Source: Paenibacillus amylolyticus
GTDB taxonomy: Bacteria > Bacillota > Bacilli > Paenibacillales > Paenibacillaceae
Direction of reading: 5' to 3'
DNA length: 64,000 nucleotides
Assembly: GCF_029689945.1 (NCBI RefSeq)
Contig: NZ_CP121451.1
Coordinates: 1,674,001-1,738,000 of the forward strand
Shown here one piece after another: positions 18,140 through 29,500 of the stretch; the stretch's first letter is position 1, and every line of letters begins with the position of its first letter. The position numbers and the translations under genes are program-made. Under the pieces are notes generated by a model that worked only from the letters and a program-made list of their open reading frames with translations, had not been told where the DNA came from and ran no database searches.

Positions 18140-19598
18140 AGCGGGCCGCCATTGTAGGAGCAGGAATTGGTGGACTTACTTCGGCATTATTGTTGAATCG
18201 TCAAGGGTGGGATGTCACCGTGTATGAACGGGGTTCCCGCGTTGGCGGACGCATTGGATATGAGCAGGATGGGGAGTATCGGATCGATCAGGGACCAACC
18301 ATTGTGCTTTTGCCGGAGATGTTACTTGGCATATTGGAGGAAGCGGGCGTAGATCGTTCGAAGATTGAGCTGCTTCGCTGTGATCCGCTATACAGAGTGC
18401 ATTATCACAGTGGTCGTGTCATGACCAAGATGACTGCACGTGAGGAGCAGACGGCGGAGATTGAACGTTTGTTCCCGGGAGAGAGCCGGGGATTCACGCG
18501 ATTCATGAAAGATATGGACACGTTGTTTCCCGCAGGGCGGGCAGCGTTTCTGGAAAGGGCTTTTCCGCGCAAAAGGGATTTCTTCACACCATCTCTCATG
18601 TCACTCATGGGCAGATTGCGTGCACACAAAAGCGTCCGCAAAGCGGTAGGCGATTATTTCCAGCATGAGGAATTGCTCGACGCGTACTCGTTACAAAGCC
18701 TATACATCGGTGGATCACCTTTTGGAACGCCAGGCATCTATTCCCTGCTTCCCTATGCAGAGCATGAATATGGGATCTGGATGGTCAAAGGCGGATATGC
18801 AGCCCTGCCGGCCATGCTGGAACAGGAACTGATATCGCGTGGTGGACGTGTCGTGCTGAATTCGGAAGTTACAGGGCTCACGATTAAAAATGGTGTGTGT
18901 GAAGGTATAGAAACCGCCACAGGCGCAGAAAATGTGGATGCGGTTATCTACAATGGTGATTTCCCCACCTATCAGGTTTGCTTGGTCAGTCACCAGAGGT
19001 AGCGCGCAAAAGAAAACCGTATCGTCCCTCTTCCGGATGTGTATTACTCTATGTGGGCGTGGATAAAACCTGGGAGGATGCTACGACGCACCAGTTTTTC
19101 CTGCCACCGAGTCTTGAAGGCAGTTTACAGGAAGTGTTCAATCAGCGACGCATTCCGGCAAAGTCCTCATTTTACGTATTTAATCCGGTCGCATTGGATG
19201 AGACAGCAGCGCCCCAAGGACAGAGTGTATTATATTTCCTCATTCCGGTACCTGATGCCGCAGGTGTCGATTGGGATCAGGAGAGCGAAGCTTTGGCAGA
19301 ACGAGTACTGGAAGAAGCGGAGCAACGTGGATTCCCGGGACTTCGTGCAGCGATCAAATGGAAAAAGGTACGTACACCCGCTGACGCAGAGCGAGACGGG
19401 CTCTATGGAGGCGGAAGCTTCGGAATTGCACCAGTATTGTTCCAGTCCGGTGTGTATCGACCACAGCCCAAACCATTCCCCAATATACAGGGGTTATATG
19501 CCGCAGGAGCATCTGTACATCCTGGAGGCGGGGTGCCAATTGTGATGCAGAGTGCTCGTATGGCTGTCAATCAACTCATGAAGGAGATGGGAACATGA
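18136..19598 (+). CDS. CrtN-like carotenoid desaturase/oxygenase 2, one apparent 1-nt deletion
   Basis: A second phytoene-desaturase-family enzyme. FAD motif AAIVGAGIGGLTSALLL at the start, RIDQGPTIVLL near 50-60, and C-terminal GASVHPGGGVPIVMQSARMA. The frame breaks at CCCC 18963-18966; one more C restores NGDFPHLSGLLGQSPEV and a protein of 487 residues. It begins inside the previous stop (ATGA) and its own stop overlaps crtM, so translation is coupled throughout. Confidence 0.85.
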
Positions 19599-20467
19599 AT
19601 GAAGCAATTTTAAACAGGTGTGAAGAGTTGATGCAAAAGGGTTCTTCATCTTTTTATCAGGCCTTTAGAGGTCTGCCTAGTCCACGCCGTGAAGCCGTAT
19701 ATGTCATTTATGCCTTCTGCCGCATGATTGATGACAGTGTAGACGAGCCGGAACATTCGCCTTATACGATTCACGAAATCCATGATTTGTTTGAAACGTT
19801 GGATGACGCGGAAGGACACTTTATCTGGCCAGCTCTGAGATGGTTGTTCAGCAGTTTCCCTCATCTGGATAAGGGGCCATTCTTCCGTCAGATGGAAGGT
19901 CAGCTCACGGATCTTAAAGTAACGCATTATGCAACGATGCAGGAACTGGAGCATTATTGTTATCTGGTGGCTGGAACGGTAGGCGAGATGCTGTTGCCTG
20001 TACTGCGGGATGATAATGGCGCGGAAGTAGCCATGAATGGGATTGCTTTGGGTAAGGGAATGCAGATCGTCAACATTATCCGGGATGTGGGTGAAGATCG
20101 GGCCAGAGTGCGCCGATATGTTCCGCTGGAGATCATGGAAAAGCATGGCTACTCCGAGCAGGACTTTGAAGACGGGGTTGTGGACGAACGCTTTGTTGCC
20201 ATTATTCATGAGTTAAAAGCGGCAGCATTAAACTGGTTCCGTATTGGCATGGATCGATTGGATACTTATCCGGCAGAAAGTGCGTTTTCGATTGAGCTGG
20301 CAGCAACCTTTTACTCGACCATCCTACACGCGGTGGAACGCAACGACTATGACGTCTATACCAAACGGGCATATGTTAGCGATGAATTGAAACTGGAGAT
20401 GCTGGGTGCGATTGTGAAACGTTACCCGATGCTGGCCTATCAAGCCTCCCGAACGGCGGTATCCTGA
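19595..20467 (+). CDS. crtM: Dehydrosqualene/phytoene synthase (CrtM/CrtB family)
   Basis: A 290-residue trans-isoprenyl synthase that joins two prenyl diphosphates head to head; in C30 pathways two farnesyl diphosphates give dehydrosqualene. Both Asp-rich metal sites are present: CRMIDDSVDEPEHS near 45-55 and RDVGEDRARVRRYVPLE near 165. The FYQAFRGLPSPRREAVYVIY start is typical. The C30 assignment rests on the neighbouring CrtN-type enzymes, and C40 use cannot be excluded. Intact frame. Confidence 0.88.
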   Translation: MNEAILNRCEELMQKGSSSFYQAFRGLPSPRREAVYVIYAFCRMIDDSVDEPEHSPYTIHEIHDLFETLDDAEGHFIWPALRWLFSSFPHLDKGPFFRQMEGQLTDLKVTHYATMQELEHYCYLVAGTVGEMLLPVLRDDNGAEVAMNGIALGKGMQIVNIIRDVGEDRARVRRYVPLEIMEKHGYSEQDFEDGVVDERFVAIIHELKAAALNWFRIGMDRLDTYPAESAFSIELAATFYSTILHAVERNDYDVYTKRAYVSDELKLEMLGAIVKRYPMLAYQASRTAVS

Positions 20468-21234
20468 TGATCCAGTGGCTTTACTGGGCTTGGTATGTCA
20501 TTGGAGCGACCTTGATGCTGACGATCGGTGTACCGGATGTATTGTCCTTTTCCAATGGTTTATTCTTAATCTTCTATGCATTTTATGTGCTGGATCTGAT
20601 CTATCAGGGACGTAATCGGACAGGTCTGTCCGACCAGTCAGTCATTTGGATGAAGCCCGGACTCTGGATTTCTTCCATAATCATCTGGCTGGGAGGCATG
20701 GGCGTGGAATGGGTAGGGGTTCATACTCACTGGCCCTTTGGCGAATATGCGTACTCCGACTTCTTCGGGATTCATCTGTTCAGTGTACCTGTTACACTCG
20801 GTTTCGCCTGGATTGCAGTAGTTGGTAACTCGGCACTGTTAAGTGGCGGTGGTTCAACCTGGACGGGCCGATTGCTTCGAGCCGTGAAGACCGGGTTCTG
20901 GGCGATTGTACTTGATCTGGTACTCGATCCTGTTGCACACGCAAGGGGATTCTGGGAGTGGCAGGCTCCAGGTGGATTCTATGGTGTTCCGTGGACCAAT
21001 TACATAAGCTGGTTTATCATGGGTGCATTCCTGTCCCTCTTCCTTCCGGCCATGCCTCATGACCGCAGCTCCTTACTGCGTGCAAAATGGCTGTATCAGC
21101 TGTTTATTCTTCTGTTCGGCCTACTGGCGTTAAAGGAAGGCATTACGGGCAGCTTTATCATCGCCATTGCTGGCGTGCTTCTTGCCGAAGGGAGCTGGCT
21201 CTATGATTCGCGCCGTAAAATCAAAACCGTTTAA
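20467..21234 (+). CDS. CruF-like carotenoid biosynthesis membrane protein
   Basis: A 255-residue membrane protein with about seven helices, matching the DUF422/CruF carotenoid family. GVEWVGVHTHWPFGEYAY near 78-95 and VLDPVAHARGFWEW near 150-165 are the family's polar membrane motifs. CruF proteins hydrate the 1',2' double bond of acyclic carotenoid ends. It is unexpected beside C30 CrtN/CrtM genes unless it adds a hydroxyl used by the glycosyltransferase downstream. It overlaps crtM by TGATG. Confidence 0.75.
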   Translation: MIQWLYWAWYVIGATLMLTIGVPDVLSFSNGLFLIFYAFYVLDLIYQGRNRTGLSDQSVIWMKPGLWISSIIIWLGGMGVEWVGVHTHWPFGEYAYSDFFGIHLFSVPVTLGFAWIAVVGNSALLSGGGSTWTGRLLRAVKTGFWAIVLDLVLDPVAHARGFWEWQAPGGFYGVPWTNYISWFIMGAFLSLFLPAMPHDRSSLLRAKWLYQLFILLFGLLALKEGITGSFIIAIAGVLLAEGSWLYDSRRKIKTV

Positions 21235-21964
21235 TCGTATTTTTTCCTTATACAATCATTATTACCTGCTGCGTCGGCGCTTCCGCGCCTTCACACTTAC
21301 GGGTTCACTGGACCCGCAGGTGGACACCAGGGACAACTCGCCGATTGATCCCACTCGTCCGGTGGTTTACTTCATGAACCACAGCTCCTGGTGGGATGGT
21401 CTGCTGCTCTATCATGCGGCCAGGCAGACATCGCGGGGAGATCATTATGTGATGATGGAGGAGCAGCAGCTTCAGCAATATGCTTTTTTTCGTAAATTGG
21501 GTGCGTATTCGATCAATAAGGAGAGTGCGTCCGGTATTCGGACCTCCCTACAGTACACCAGTGAACTGCTGGACTTGGGCAAAAGGGTCTGGATTTTTCC
21601 GCAAGGAGAAATTCTGCATCAGGAGGCGAGACCGATTCGGTTCCGCCCAGGCATCGGATTGTTGCTTCGTCGCTCCCCGAATGCCATCGCCGTACCCGTA
21701 ACCTTATGTCATGGAATGGTCCAGCATGATCTACCGGAAATCTCGATGCTGGCAGGCCCGCCTGTAATGGAAGACTGGAAGACTTGGAAGAGTGAAGAGA
21801 TTGCCACCAGACTTGGCCATGTGCTGGAACGGCAGTTGGACGATCACAGATCAGAGCTTGTACGGCTGGGGCAGGGAAGTTTGCCAGATGCGCTTCCGCT
21901 GATTCGTCATGTACGTTCGACCAGTGAAAAATACGAGGCTGCGCGAAAGCGGGTGAACCGTTAG
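21203..21964 (+). CDS. PlsC-type acyltransferase of the carotenoid operon (CrtO-like)
   Basis: A 253-residue 1-acylglycerol-phosphate acyltransferase fold. The HX4D catalytic motif is NHSSWWDG near 54, and the substrate-binding motif is FPQGE near 130 in place of FPEGT. In staphyloxanthin synthesis an acyltransferase adds a fatty acid to the carotenoid sugar, and a like role fits here. ATG 21203 has GAAGGGAG upstream; an in-frame ATG at 21167 lies deep in the preceding gene. The 32-base overlap with that gene is long. Confidence 0.78.
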   Translation: MIRAVKSKPFNRIFSLYNHYYLLRRRFRAFTLTGSLDPQVDTRDNSPIDPTRPVVYFMNHSSWWDGLLLYHAARQTSRGDHYVMMEEQQLQQYAFFRKLGAYSINKESASGIRTSLQYTSELLDLGKRVWIFPQGEILHQEARPIRFRPGIGLLLRRSPNAIAVPVTLCHGMVQHDLPEISMLAGPPVMEDWKTWKSEEIATRLGHVLERQLDDHRSELVRLGQGSLPDALPLIRHVRSTSEKYEAARKRVNR

Positions 21965-21965
21965 A

Positions 21966-23113
21966 ATGAGTGCATCTGAAATCTTCTGGATTGTGCTGAC
22001 AAGCATGTTGGCAATACAACTGCTGTTCGCTCTATGGAACGTCTCCTGTCTGCCTAAAGTGCGTTCGTTCCGGGCAGACAACATACAACCACCAGACCTG
22101 CTGGTCTCGGTACTGATCCCGGCCAGGAATGAAAGACTACATATCGAAGGATGCCTGGAAAGTGTGCTCGCGAGTGATACGTCGGGATTCCGGATGGAAG
22201 TTCTGGTGCTGGATGATCGCTCCGAAGATGAGACAGCGGCCATGGTTCAGGCGATTGTTGATCGTGATGAGCGTGTGCGTCTGCTGCATGGTGTCGATCT
22301 ACCCGAGGGCTGGATGGGCAAATCCCATGCGTGTCACAGACTGGTTCAGGAGGCTGAGGGAGAATGGTACATGTTCGTGGATGCGGATGTGCGTCTGGAG
22401 CCAAGTGCCATTCGGCAGACCGTTGCTGCTGGTTGTGAGCAAGGGGGCGGACTGGTAACCGGTTTTCCTTATCAGGTAACGAAGACGTGGATGGAGAAGC
22501 TTGTCGTACCGATGATGGTCTTTACCATCATCAGTCATCTGCCCATTTTCATGATACGCAGATCATCCAATCCGATGTTTGTGGCCGCTACGGGGGCTTT
22601 TTTGCTGATTCATCGCTCCAGTTATGAAGCATCTGGCGGTCATGCGGCCATTCAGGCGCATCTGGTAGATGACATGAGTCTTGCCAAAGCGGTTAAGCGT
22701 GTAGGTCATCCGGTGATGCTGACCGATGTGCATGACGTAACCAATACCCGCATGTATCAGAACGGTGCAGAAGTATGGAATGGATACAAAAAAACATGTA
22801 CGAAGGTATGGGCCGCAAAGACGTACTGCTGCTTGGCACGATGCTGATGTATACACTCATGTATATTGTGCCTCCGATGGGCTTGATTGTTGGACTCATG
22901 ACAGGTAATTCGATGTCCATTCTGTATGGGGTGATAGGAACATTACTGGGTATGGCTGTGAAAAGAGTAGCGGATCATGCTGGCGGACAACCCTGGTGGC
23001 TTGCCCTTCTGCAACCGGTCAGTATGGCCTGTGTCATTGCTATCGGACTTGCTTCCTGGCAGGCAGGTCGCTCCGGCAAGGGGTATGTATGGAAAGGTAG
23101 GCGGTACAATTGA
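21966..23113 (+). CDS. crtQ: Family 2 glycosyltransferase (CrtQ-like), one apparent 1-nt deletion
   Basis: A membrane glycosyltransferase. After one N-terminal helix come VSVLIPARNERLHIEGCLES, the nucleotide-binding VLVLDDRSEDET, and YMFVDADVRLEP (DxD). The C-terminal third has three or four membrane helices. The frame breaks at the seven-A run 22788-22794; one more A joins VWNGYKKNMYEGMGRKDVLL and gives 382 residues. CrtQ glucosylates a carboxylated C30 carotenoid; the sugar and acceptor here are inferred. It starts one base after the acyltransferase stop. Confidence 0.82.
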
Positions 23114-23121
23114 AGGGTCAC

Positions 23122-24603
23122 ATGAGAGGTAACGTCATTATTGTCGGAGCAGGATTCGGAGGTCTATCGTGTGCGATCCGACTTGCTTCACAAGGTGTGC
23201 AGGTCACCATTCTGGAACGGCAGGAACATGTAGGTGGCAAGCTGCAGCAGATTGAGCGGGACGGGTATCATTTTGACCGGGGGCCAAGTACCATCACGAT
23301 GCCATCGACCTTTCGTTCCGTCTTCGATCATGCAGGTGTAGCAATGGAAGATTACGTACAGCTGTATGAGTTGGAGCCGCGCACGCGTAATGTATTTGCA
23401 GATGGCACAGTGGTCGATTTGTCAGGCAATCGCGGGTGGATGAAAGAGCAGATTGCGGCGTACAGTCCGGAGGATGCAGCTCGTTATGATGCGTTTATGA
23501 ATGAGTCTGCTGCACTGTATGCGGAAGCCAATCGTCATTTTCTGGGTAAGTTGCTGCTGTCTCCTTCTGACAAATACAATCTTCAGATGCTGCGCAGTCT
23601 GCTCCGCGTGCGGCCAACGGTGAGGCTGGATAAGCTGCTGCGTTCATATTTCCAACATCCGCATACACTCGCCATGTTCGGACGGTACGCGACCTATGTG
23701 GGATCATCTCCGTATCAGTCACCTTCGATCTTTGCCATGATGGGTCATGTGGAAGCAGAGGTGGGCATCTACGGAGTTAAAGGCGGAACCTATCAACTGA
23801 TCGAAGGCATGACTCGGCTGGCACAGGAAAAAGGCGTGCAGATCATTACCGGCATAGAGGTCAGGCAGATTGTTGTTCGCAATGGCAAAGTAGCAGGCGT
23901 GGATACAGATCAAGGCTTCCGTGAAGCCGATCAGGTGGTTGCCAATGGAGATGTGCTTAGCGTGAATCGACTGCTGCTCGCACCGGAGCACCGGAAAGAG
24001 ATGAGCGATGCCCGTATAAGGAAGTATGAGCCATCCATTTCAGGATTTGTAACGCTGGCAGGTGTGCGAAGACAATATGATGCACTACTGCACCATACGG
24101 TCTTTTTCCCGGAACGGTATGAGCCGGAGTTCGACCATATTTTCCGCGACCGTAAAATGCCCGAAGATCCGACGATCTACATCTGTTACTCCGGTTATTC
24201 GGAAGCAGGCATGGCCCCGGCGGGAGGCAGTAATCTGTTTATTCTGGTTAATGCCCCCTACTTGTCGGATTCGTGGAATTGGGAGCAGCAGACGGAACGG
24301 TACGGAGCGTTTGTGCTGGAACAGTTAGCGGCCCGAGGAATTACTGGCTTGAACCAATCCGATGTGCTGATCCGATACACGCCGCGAGATATCGAACGGG
24401 ATACTTTGGCGCATCAAGGTTCGATCTACGGCATCTCATCCAACTCGGTGAAACAGACCTTCATGCGTCCGGGCAACCGAAGCAAAGATGTACAAGGACT
24501 CTGGTACGTTGGCGGTACCACCCATCCAGGCGGCGGAACCCCGATTGTGACATTGTCCGGGCAGCTTGTTGGTGAGCGACTGGCATCGGAAATCTTGAGA
24601 TAG
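23122..24603 (+). CDS. CrtN/CrtP-like carotenoid desaturase/oxygenase 3
   Basis: The third phytoene-desaturase-family enzyme of the operon and the only one with an intact frame (493 residues). FAD motif VIIVGAGFGGLSCAIRLA at 4-21, FDRGPSTITMPS near 53, C-terminal VGGTTHPGGGTPIVTLSGQL. ATG 23122 follows AAGGG by 4 bases; a TTG at 23110 overlapping the previous stop is possible. It may act as the CrtP-type terminal oxidase, but sequence alone cannot separate it from a desaturase. Confidence 0.85.
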   Translation: MRGNVIIVGAGFGGLSCAIRLASQGVQVTILERQEHVGGKLQQIERDGYHFDRGPSTITMPSTFRSVFDHAGVAMEDYVQLYELEPRTRNVFADGTVVDLSGNRGWMKEQIAAYSPEDAARYDAFMNESAALYAEANRHFLGKLLLSPSDKYNLQMLRSLLRVRPTVRLDKLLRSYFQHPHTLAMFGRYATYVGSSPYQSPSIFAMMGHVEAEVGIYGVKGGTYQLIEGMTRLAQEKGVQIITGIEVRQIVVRNGKVAGVDTDQGFREADQVVANGDVLSVNRLLLAPEHRKEMSDARIRKYEPSISGFVTLAGVRRQYDALLHHTVFFPERYEPEFDHIFRDRKMPEDPTIYICYSGYSEAGMAPAGGSNLFILVNAPYLSDSWNWEQQTERYGAFVLEQLAARGITGLNQSDVLIRYTPRDIERDTLAHQGSIYGISSNSVKQTFMRPGNRSKDVQGLWYVGGTTHPGGGTPIVTLSGQLVGERLASEILR

Positions 24604-24733
24604 ATTCGTTGTGCAGGACGATGGAGTGAGATGTGTTCTGTTTAACCATGTGCGTATGCGTCATCCGTGCTAACCAGCAACTTTGAAGGTGCGACAGATG
24701 ATAATCCGTGCTTTTGAATAGGTATAACATAGT

Positions 24734-24774
24734 GATGCTCCGAGATTTAACTGAGACACTGGTGTCGGGGCATC
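24734..24774 (+). terminator. Hairpin after the crt operon, possible terminator
   Basis: GATGCTCCGA and TCGGGGCATC form a 10-bp stem with one G-U pair and a 21-base loop, but only a short CCTTT follows. It is the only structure that I see in the 290-base gap 24604-24893 before fni. Confidence 0.45.
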
Positions 24775-24893
24775 CTTTCAATAGGCGGTTTGGAACGTTA
24801 TACTGGATAGAGTTGAGCGGGTATATACATAGAAGCTAGGAACAGGCAGGTTATCCTGTCGATCCGCACGATTCTCACATAGGAGGTCTCATC

Positions 24894-25960
24894 ATGAATG
24901 AACAAGAGCGAGCCGGCGAACGGCTGCTTCCCGAAGTGGCTACGGGAGAACGGAAGCTGGAGCACGTGCGCCTCTGTCTTGAGGAGAATGTGGCAGGAGA
25001 AGGGGTAACCAGCGGTATGGAGCGGTATGCGTTTCGTCATCACCCACTGCCGGAGCTGGATTTTGAAGAGGTGCATCTGGAGACTTCGTTTATTGGCAAA
25101 AAAGTGCGTACACCCTTGCTAATCAGTTCGATGACGGGTGGAAGCAAAACAACCGGCGCCATCAATGAGCGCCTCGCCCGCGTAGCGAACGCCAGAGGCT
25201 GGGCGCTCGGCGTAGGTTCAATCCGGGCTGCCGTGGAGCAGCCGGAACTGGCAAGTACCTTCGATGTGCGGCGCTGGGCACCGGACATCCCGGTCATTGC
25301 CAACCTGGGCGCGGTGCAGCTGAACTATGGGTTCACCACGGCTGATTTCCAACGTGCGGTGGACATTGCGGGTGCGGACATGCTCGTGCTTCATCTAAAC
25401 ACGTTGCAGGAAGTCTTCCAGCCGGAAGGCAATACCAACTTCAGCGGCTTATTTCAGCGGATTGAAAACTTGTGCCGCGAGTTAGACGTGCCTGTTGGCG
25501 TGAAAGAAGTAGGTTTTGGCATCGATGGCGTGACAGCTCAACGCCTATATGAAGCGGGTGTTGCATTCATTGATGTAGCCGGAGCAGGTGGCACAAGCTG
25601 GGTACAGGTGGAGAAGTATCGTAACAACAACCCGGTACGCCGGCAGCAGCTGAAGCTTTTGCCGACTGGGGCATTCCCACAGCGGAGTGTATTCAGGAAG
25701 TGCGTGCGCTGAATTCTACTGGTGCCCTGATTGGCAGCGGTGGACTGTACACAGGCGTGGATGCAGCCAAAGCCCTCGCGCTCGGCGCGGACTTGGCTGG
25801 TTTTGGCCGATCTCTGCTCGAATCCGCGGTCGCTTCGGACGATGCGCTGAATGAGCGGTTGGAGCAGGTCGAATTCGAGCTGCGTACCGTGATGTTCGGG
25901 ATCGGGGCTGGGCGGATTGAGGAATTGAAACAGACGGAGCGACTGGTGGAACGGCGGTAG
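24894..25960 (+). CDS. fni: Type 2 isopentenyl-diphosphate delta-isomerase, one apparent 1-nt deletion
   Basis: An FMN- and NADPH-dependent isomerase that interconverts isopentenyl and dimethylallyl diphosphate, feeding the carotenoid pathway. RKLEHVRLCLEENV near 22, SSMTGGSKTTGAIN near 80, VKEVGFGIDG near 203 and DVAGAGGTSW near 224 are family motifs. The frame breaks at GG 25642-25643; one more G restores NPVRRAAAEAFADWGIPTAE and gives 355 residues. It has a good AGGAGGT site and lies just after the crt operon, possibly in its own transcript. Confidence 0.9.
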
Positions 25961-26039
25961 ATAAAACTAGACATGGCTTCTTGCTGAACAGTCTGACTTG
26001 TGAGCGGCGTAGGCGCTAGGTTTGACGGAGTAACATCCG

Positions 26040-26234
26040 CTAACGAACCTGTAACATCTTATTTGGCGATTAAGGCGTTAGTTGGGAATCTAACGAATCT
26101 CACACACGCTAAGAGGTTAGAAAACAGCGATTTACAGCGGGATACGTCAAAGAAAGAGTAAATAACGAGTCTATGGTTCGTTAGATTTTCAAAACGTAGG
26201 AAAAGGGCTGAATAGTGTCTCTCAGGTTCGTTAG
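26040..26234. repeat. Four-motif 195-bp symmetrical intergenic element (family B, copy 2)
   Basis: Motifs at 26040 (CTAACGAACC), 26090 (CTAACGAATC), 26175 and 26225 (both GGTTCGTTAG), spaced 50, 85 and 50 bases, identical to copy 1. The sequence between the motifs is less alike, though TAACGAATCTCACAC and TTCGTTAGATTTT are shared. It lies in the 590-base non-coding gap between fni and the SLH gene; apart from the terminator below I see nothing else there. Confidence 0.75.
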
Positions 26235-26333
26235 GTTGTGAGGGAAACGTAGAAATGTTCATGGTTCGTACTGGGCGGGCGCTTCAACTCTGAACTGCGA
26301 CAAGTCAATTAATTAATATGGGTGTATTACTTT

Positions 26334-26368
26334 AAGCATGTCGACGATAATTAACGACATGCTTTTTT
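26334..26368 (+). terminator. Rho-independent terminator
   Basis: AAGCATGTCG and CGACATGCTT form a perfect 10-bp stem followed by TTTTTT. No gene ends directly before it, so it may stop read-through from fni. Confidence 0.85.
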
Positions 26369-26554
26369 GTAATGTATAACAAGCTGAAGATTTAATTCAG
26401 AGTAAAAATATTTATTGTTTGTTAATACATTACACATTATGATTGGTGAGTCTTAAGGAATGGTTTTTAATGAATTTTTTAGGCAAAAAGCCCCACTTAT
26501 AACTAAGGGAAGGATGGATGGATTTACGACAAATTCTAAGAGGTGATACATAAC

Positions 26555-29500
26555 ATGAAGTTCAAGAGATTATTAATTTTCATGCTAGTTATTAATTTAT
26601 TGTTGGTTAATCTATTGATTACAGGAGGAGGGACAGGATTAGCCCATGCCAATTCTGAGCCTCGTACAGATAGGATAACTAAGGAGTCTTCCAAGTCGAA
26701 TGATAACTTTATAGACTCGTATAATTCCAAGACTACTAGTATGTCTACATCAATTGAAACAATAAGTGATACCAATACTACGTCATATTTGCCGAAACCT
26801 AACGTAACGGTAACCACAACGGAAAACTCCATAACGGTGTCTTGGGATGAAGTTCCCGGAGCAACTAAATATGCTGTTACTGTCAATCGAGAAGTTGCTA
26901 TGGATAAAAATATAAGAACGTACACAATAACAAGAGTTGCACCAGATGAAACATACAGGATCGGAGTTCTCGCATATGACGGGAAAAATATGGAGAACAA
27001 GAGTTACTCTTCGTTAGATTGAAGGGACCTGCGCCAATCTACGATGATGCTGGTAGAATTGATTTTACGGGGAAAATTTCAGGTGAATTAGAGATTGTTA
27101 ATGGTGGCTTCGCTTATGTGAACTGGGGGCTTGTGAATGGCAATGCGATCAGTCTGTTTTACAAGCTAGATGCAGTCATACAGGCAGAGGTGTACGTCAA
27201 TGATGTGAAAAATACTGATCTGAACAGCCAATCCAGCTCAAGTACTCTCATTAATGATTTGAAACAAGGTGAGAAAAATGTGATCAAGTTAGCTTGGACG
27301 AATCCTACATACTCCACTCAAGACTCAGTCGAGTTTATTGTTACCCCTCCTGCAAAGGACGCTTATACTTTAGGAGTTTCCAAGGCGGGGTTTGGATCAG
27401 TCGTTGATCTTAAGCAATACGGTAAATGGTACCTCGTAGACAATCAAACCTTAATCTCTCAGAATACCGTTTCTAAATATATTGATACACAAGGTGATAT
27501 TGCTAGATGGAGAGTAGACATGTCCTCCAAGTTCGCAGATAGTGTGGGCTATGAATTAAACAAAATAAAAGAAGACAAGCAATCTCCTTTCCAATCGCAA
27601 TGGTGGTATGTCAATACGTTTGATACTGGGGAGTACGTTAATGGTTATTCATCTCCTGTAGGGATCGTTACCAAGGAGGATCTAGAGAAATATAGAGGGA
27701 TTGTTCTAAGTGATCTTAAACGTCCGAACCAGATGATATCCAGTCTGGCTTTGGCTAACCCTTATACTTATGAAAATGCGAAATCTGGAAATAAGGGGCC
27801 TGTATTTACGGAGATAGCTACTGGATCTGATGCATTCCCAAATAATCATATAAACTTTGTTCCAGCAGGCAGCTCGGTACAGAATTTCAAATACAAAGCC
27901 TTCTTAAAATATAATGGTGAATTTAAAGGACAGGGAACCCCTGAAGATCCTTACGTTATTCCGACTCTAGCTGATGGGGAACCTGTGATCACGAAACTAG
28001 ATAGTCCTAGATACTCGCAGTCGAGTGCTGTGGGTAATAATGCGATTCGGCTGCAGTGGCATGCAGTGGAAGGTGCAGAACAATATATTCTCAAGCGTGG
28101 TTCTGAAGTTCTATATGAGGGTCCGCTTTTAGAATATGTGCATGAAGGTGTGAATTTTAATTCGATCACTAATTATACATTAGTAGCTCGCAAAGGCGAT
28201 GTTTACAGTGAAGAAGCGAAATTTACAATCGGAATTAGAAATTTTATATCATATCCACCAGATTTCCGAGCTGAAGCACTGGATTCCACCAAGGTTAGAC
28301 TTACGTGGAGTAAGGTAGACTATGCAGTAGAGTATGTGATCACCCGTAATGATCAGCCTTTGGCGGTAACCAAGTCAACTTTATACGAGGATGTAAATGT
28401 AACACCTGACACCACATACATCTATAAAGTGTTTGGCAGGGATGGAGACAACGAAGGTTCAGCTGCAGTTAAAAGTGTGAAAATTCCTAACGTGACTGAG
28501 AACGAGGCACCGAAAGGCCAAATTAACATAAGAGTCAATCGAGTGTACGATAATAGAGTGGACCTGCAATGGAATCTGGTGGAGGGCGCAACCCAGTATG
28601 AGATCTACCAGGATCAAGTTAATAAAGTCTGGTCAGGTCGTTCGAATACGATGATTGCGTACACCCTCCAGCCGGGAAGAACATATACCTACCGGGTTGT
28701 AGCGAGTAACAAATACGGGAAGGTTGAATCTAGTACAATCGAAGTGCAGACGGCGGGCATACCTCAATCGATGAATGTCGCTCCAATGAATGCCTCGAAC
28801 GCAACGATTGCCTTTGAATATCAACCTATTGAAGGAGCAGTTCATTACGTTGAACGTAATCCACAAACGAAGTACGAACCTCTAGGAAACGGTGTTTACC
28901 GTAAGACGTATGTTAATACGGCTACTGGGGAAATGCGTGATGAGGGTATCGTGACTGCTGTGAATGGTAAGTTACAATTTAGCGAAACGGGCGTTGAACG
29001 GAGTAAATATTATGAGTATAATATCATCGCTGTTCATGTCAGACCTGATGGATCAGAAGAAGTCATTGGCAGGCAAACGGTTGCTGTAACAACTCCCGCA
29101 GATGGAAGTGGTGCGACGGTATATGGATATAATTATCCTAATCCTGGCTATCAAAATGTAAATAATATCTCGGATTCTGGTATAAATACGGGGGTCGGGA
29201 ATGGCAGCATTACGATTGATACTCAAGTTGTGGGTTCCAATGGAGAAGTGAAAAATCCAACCAATGTTACTTTTAAAGATATAGAAAAGAGTTATGCGAA
29301 GGAAGCTATTATATACTTGGCGCAGAAAGGAATTGTCAAAGGCTATTCCGATGGTTCGTTTGGTGGACATCAAAAAGTGACGAGAGCCGAATTTGCAATC
29401 TTCTTACAACGTACCCTTGGATATAATTCTGTAGTTCCTTATATTAACGAATTTAACGATGTTCAATCTAACTCGTGGTACTATTCGGAGATAACTCCTG

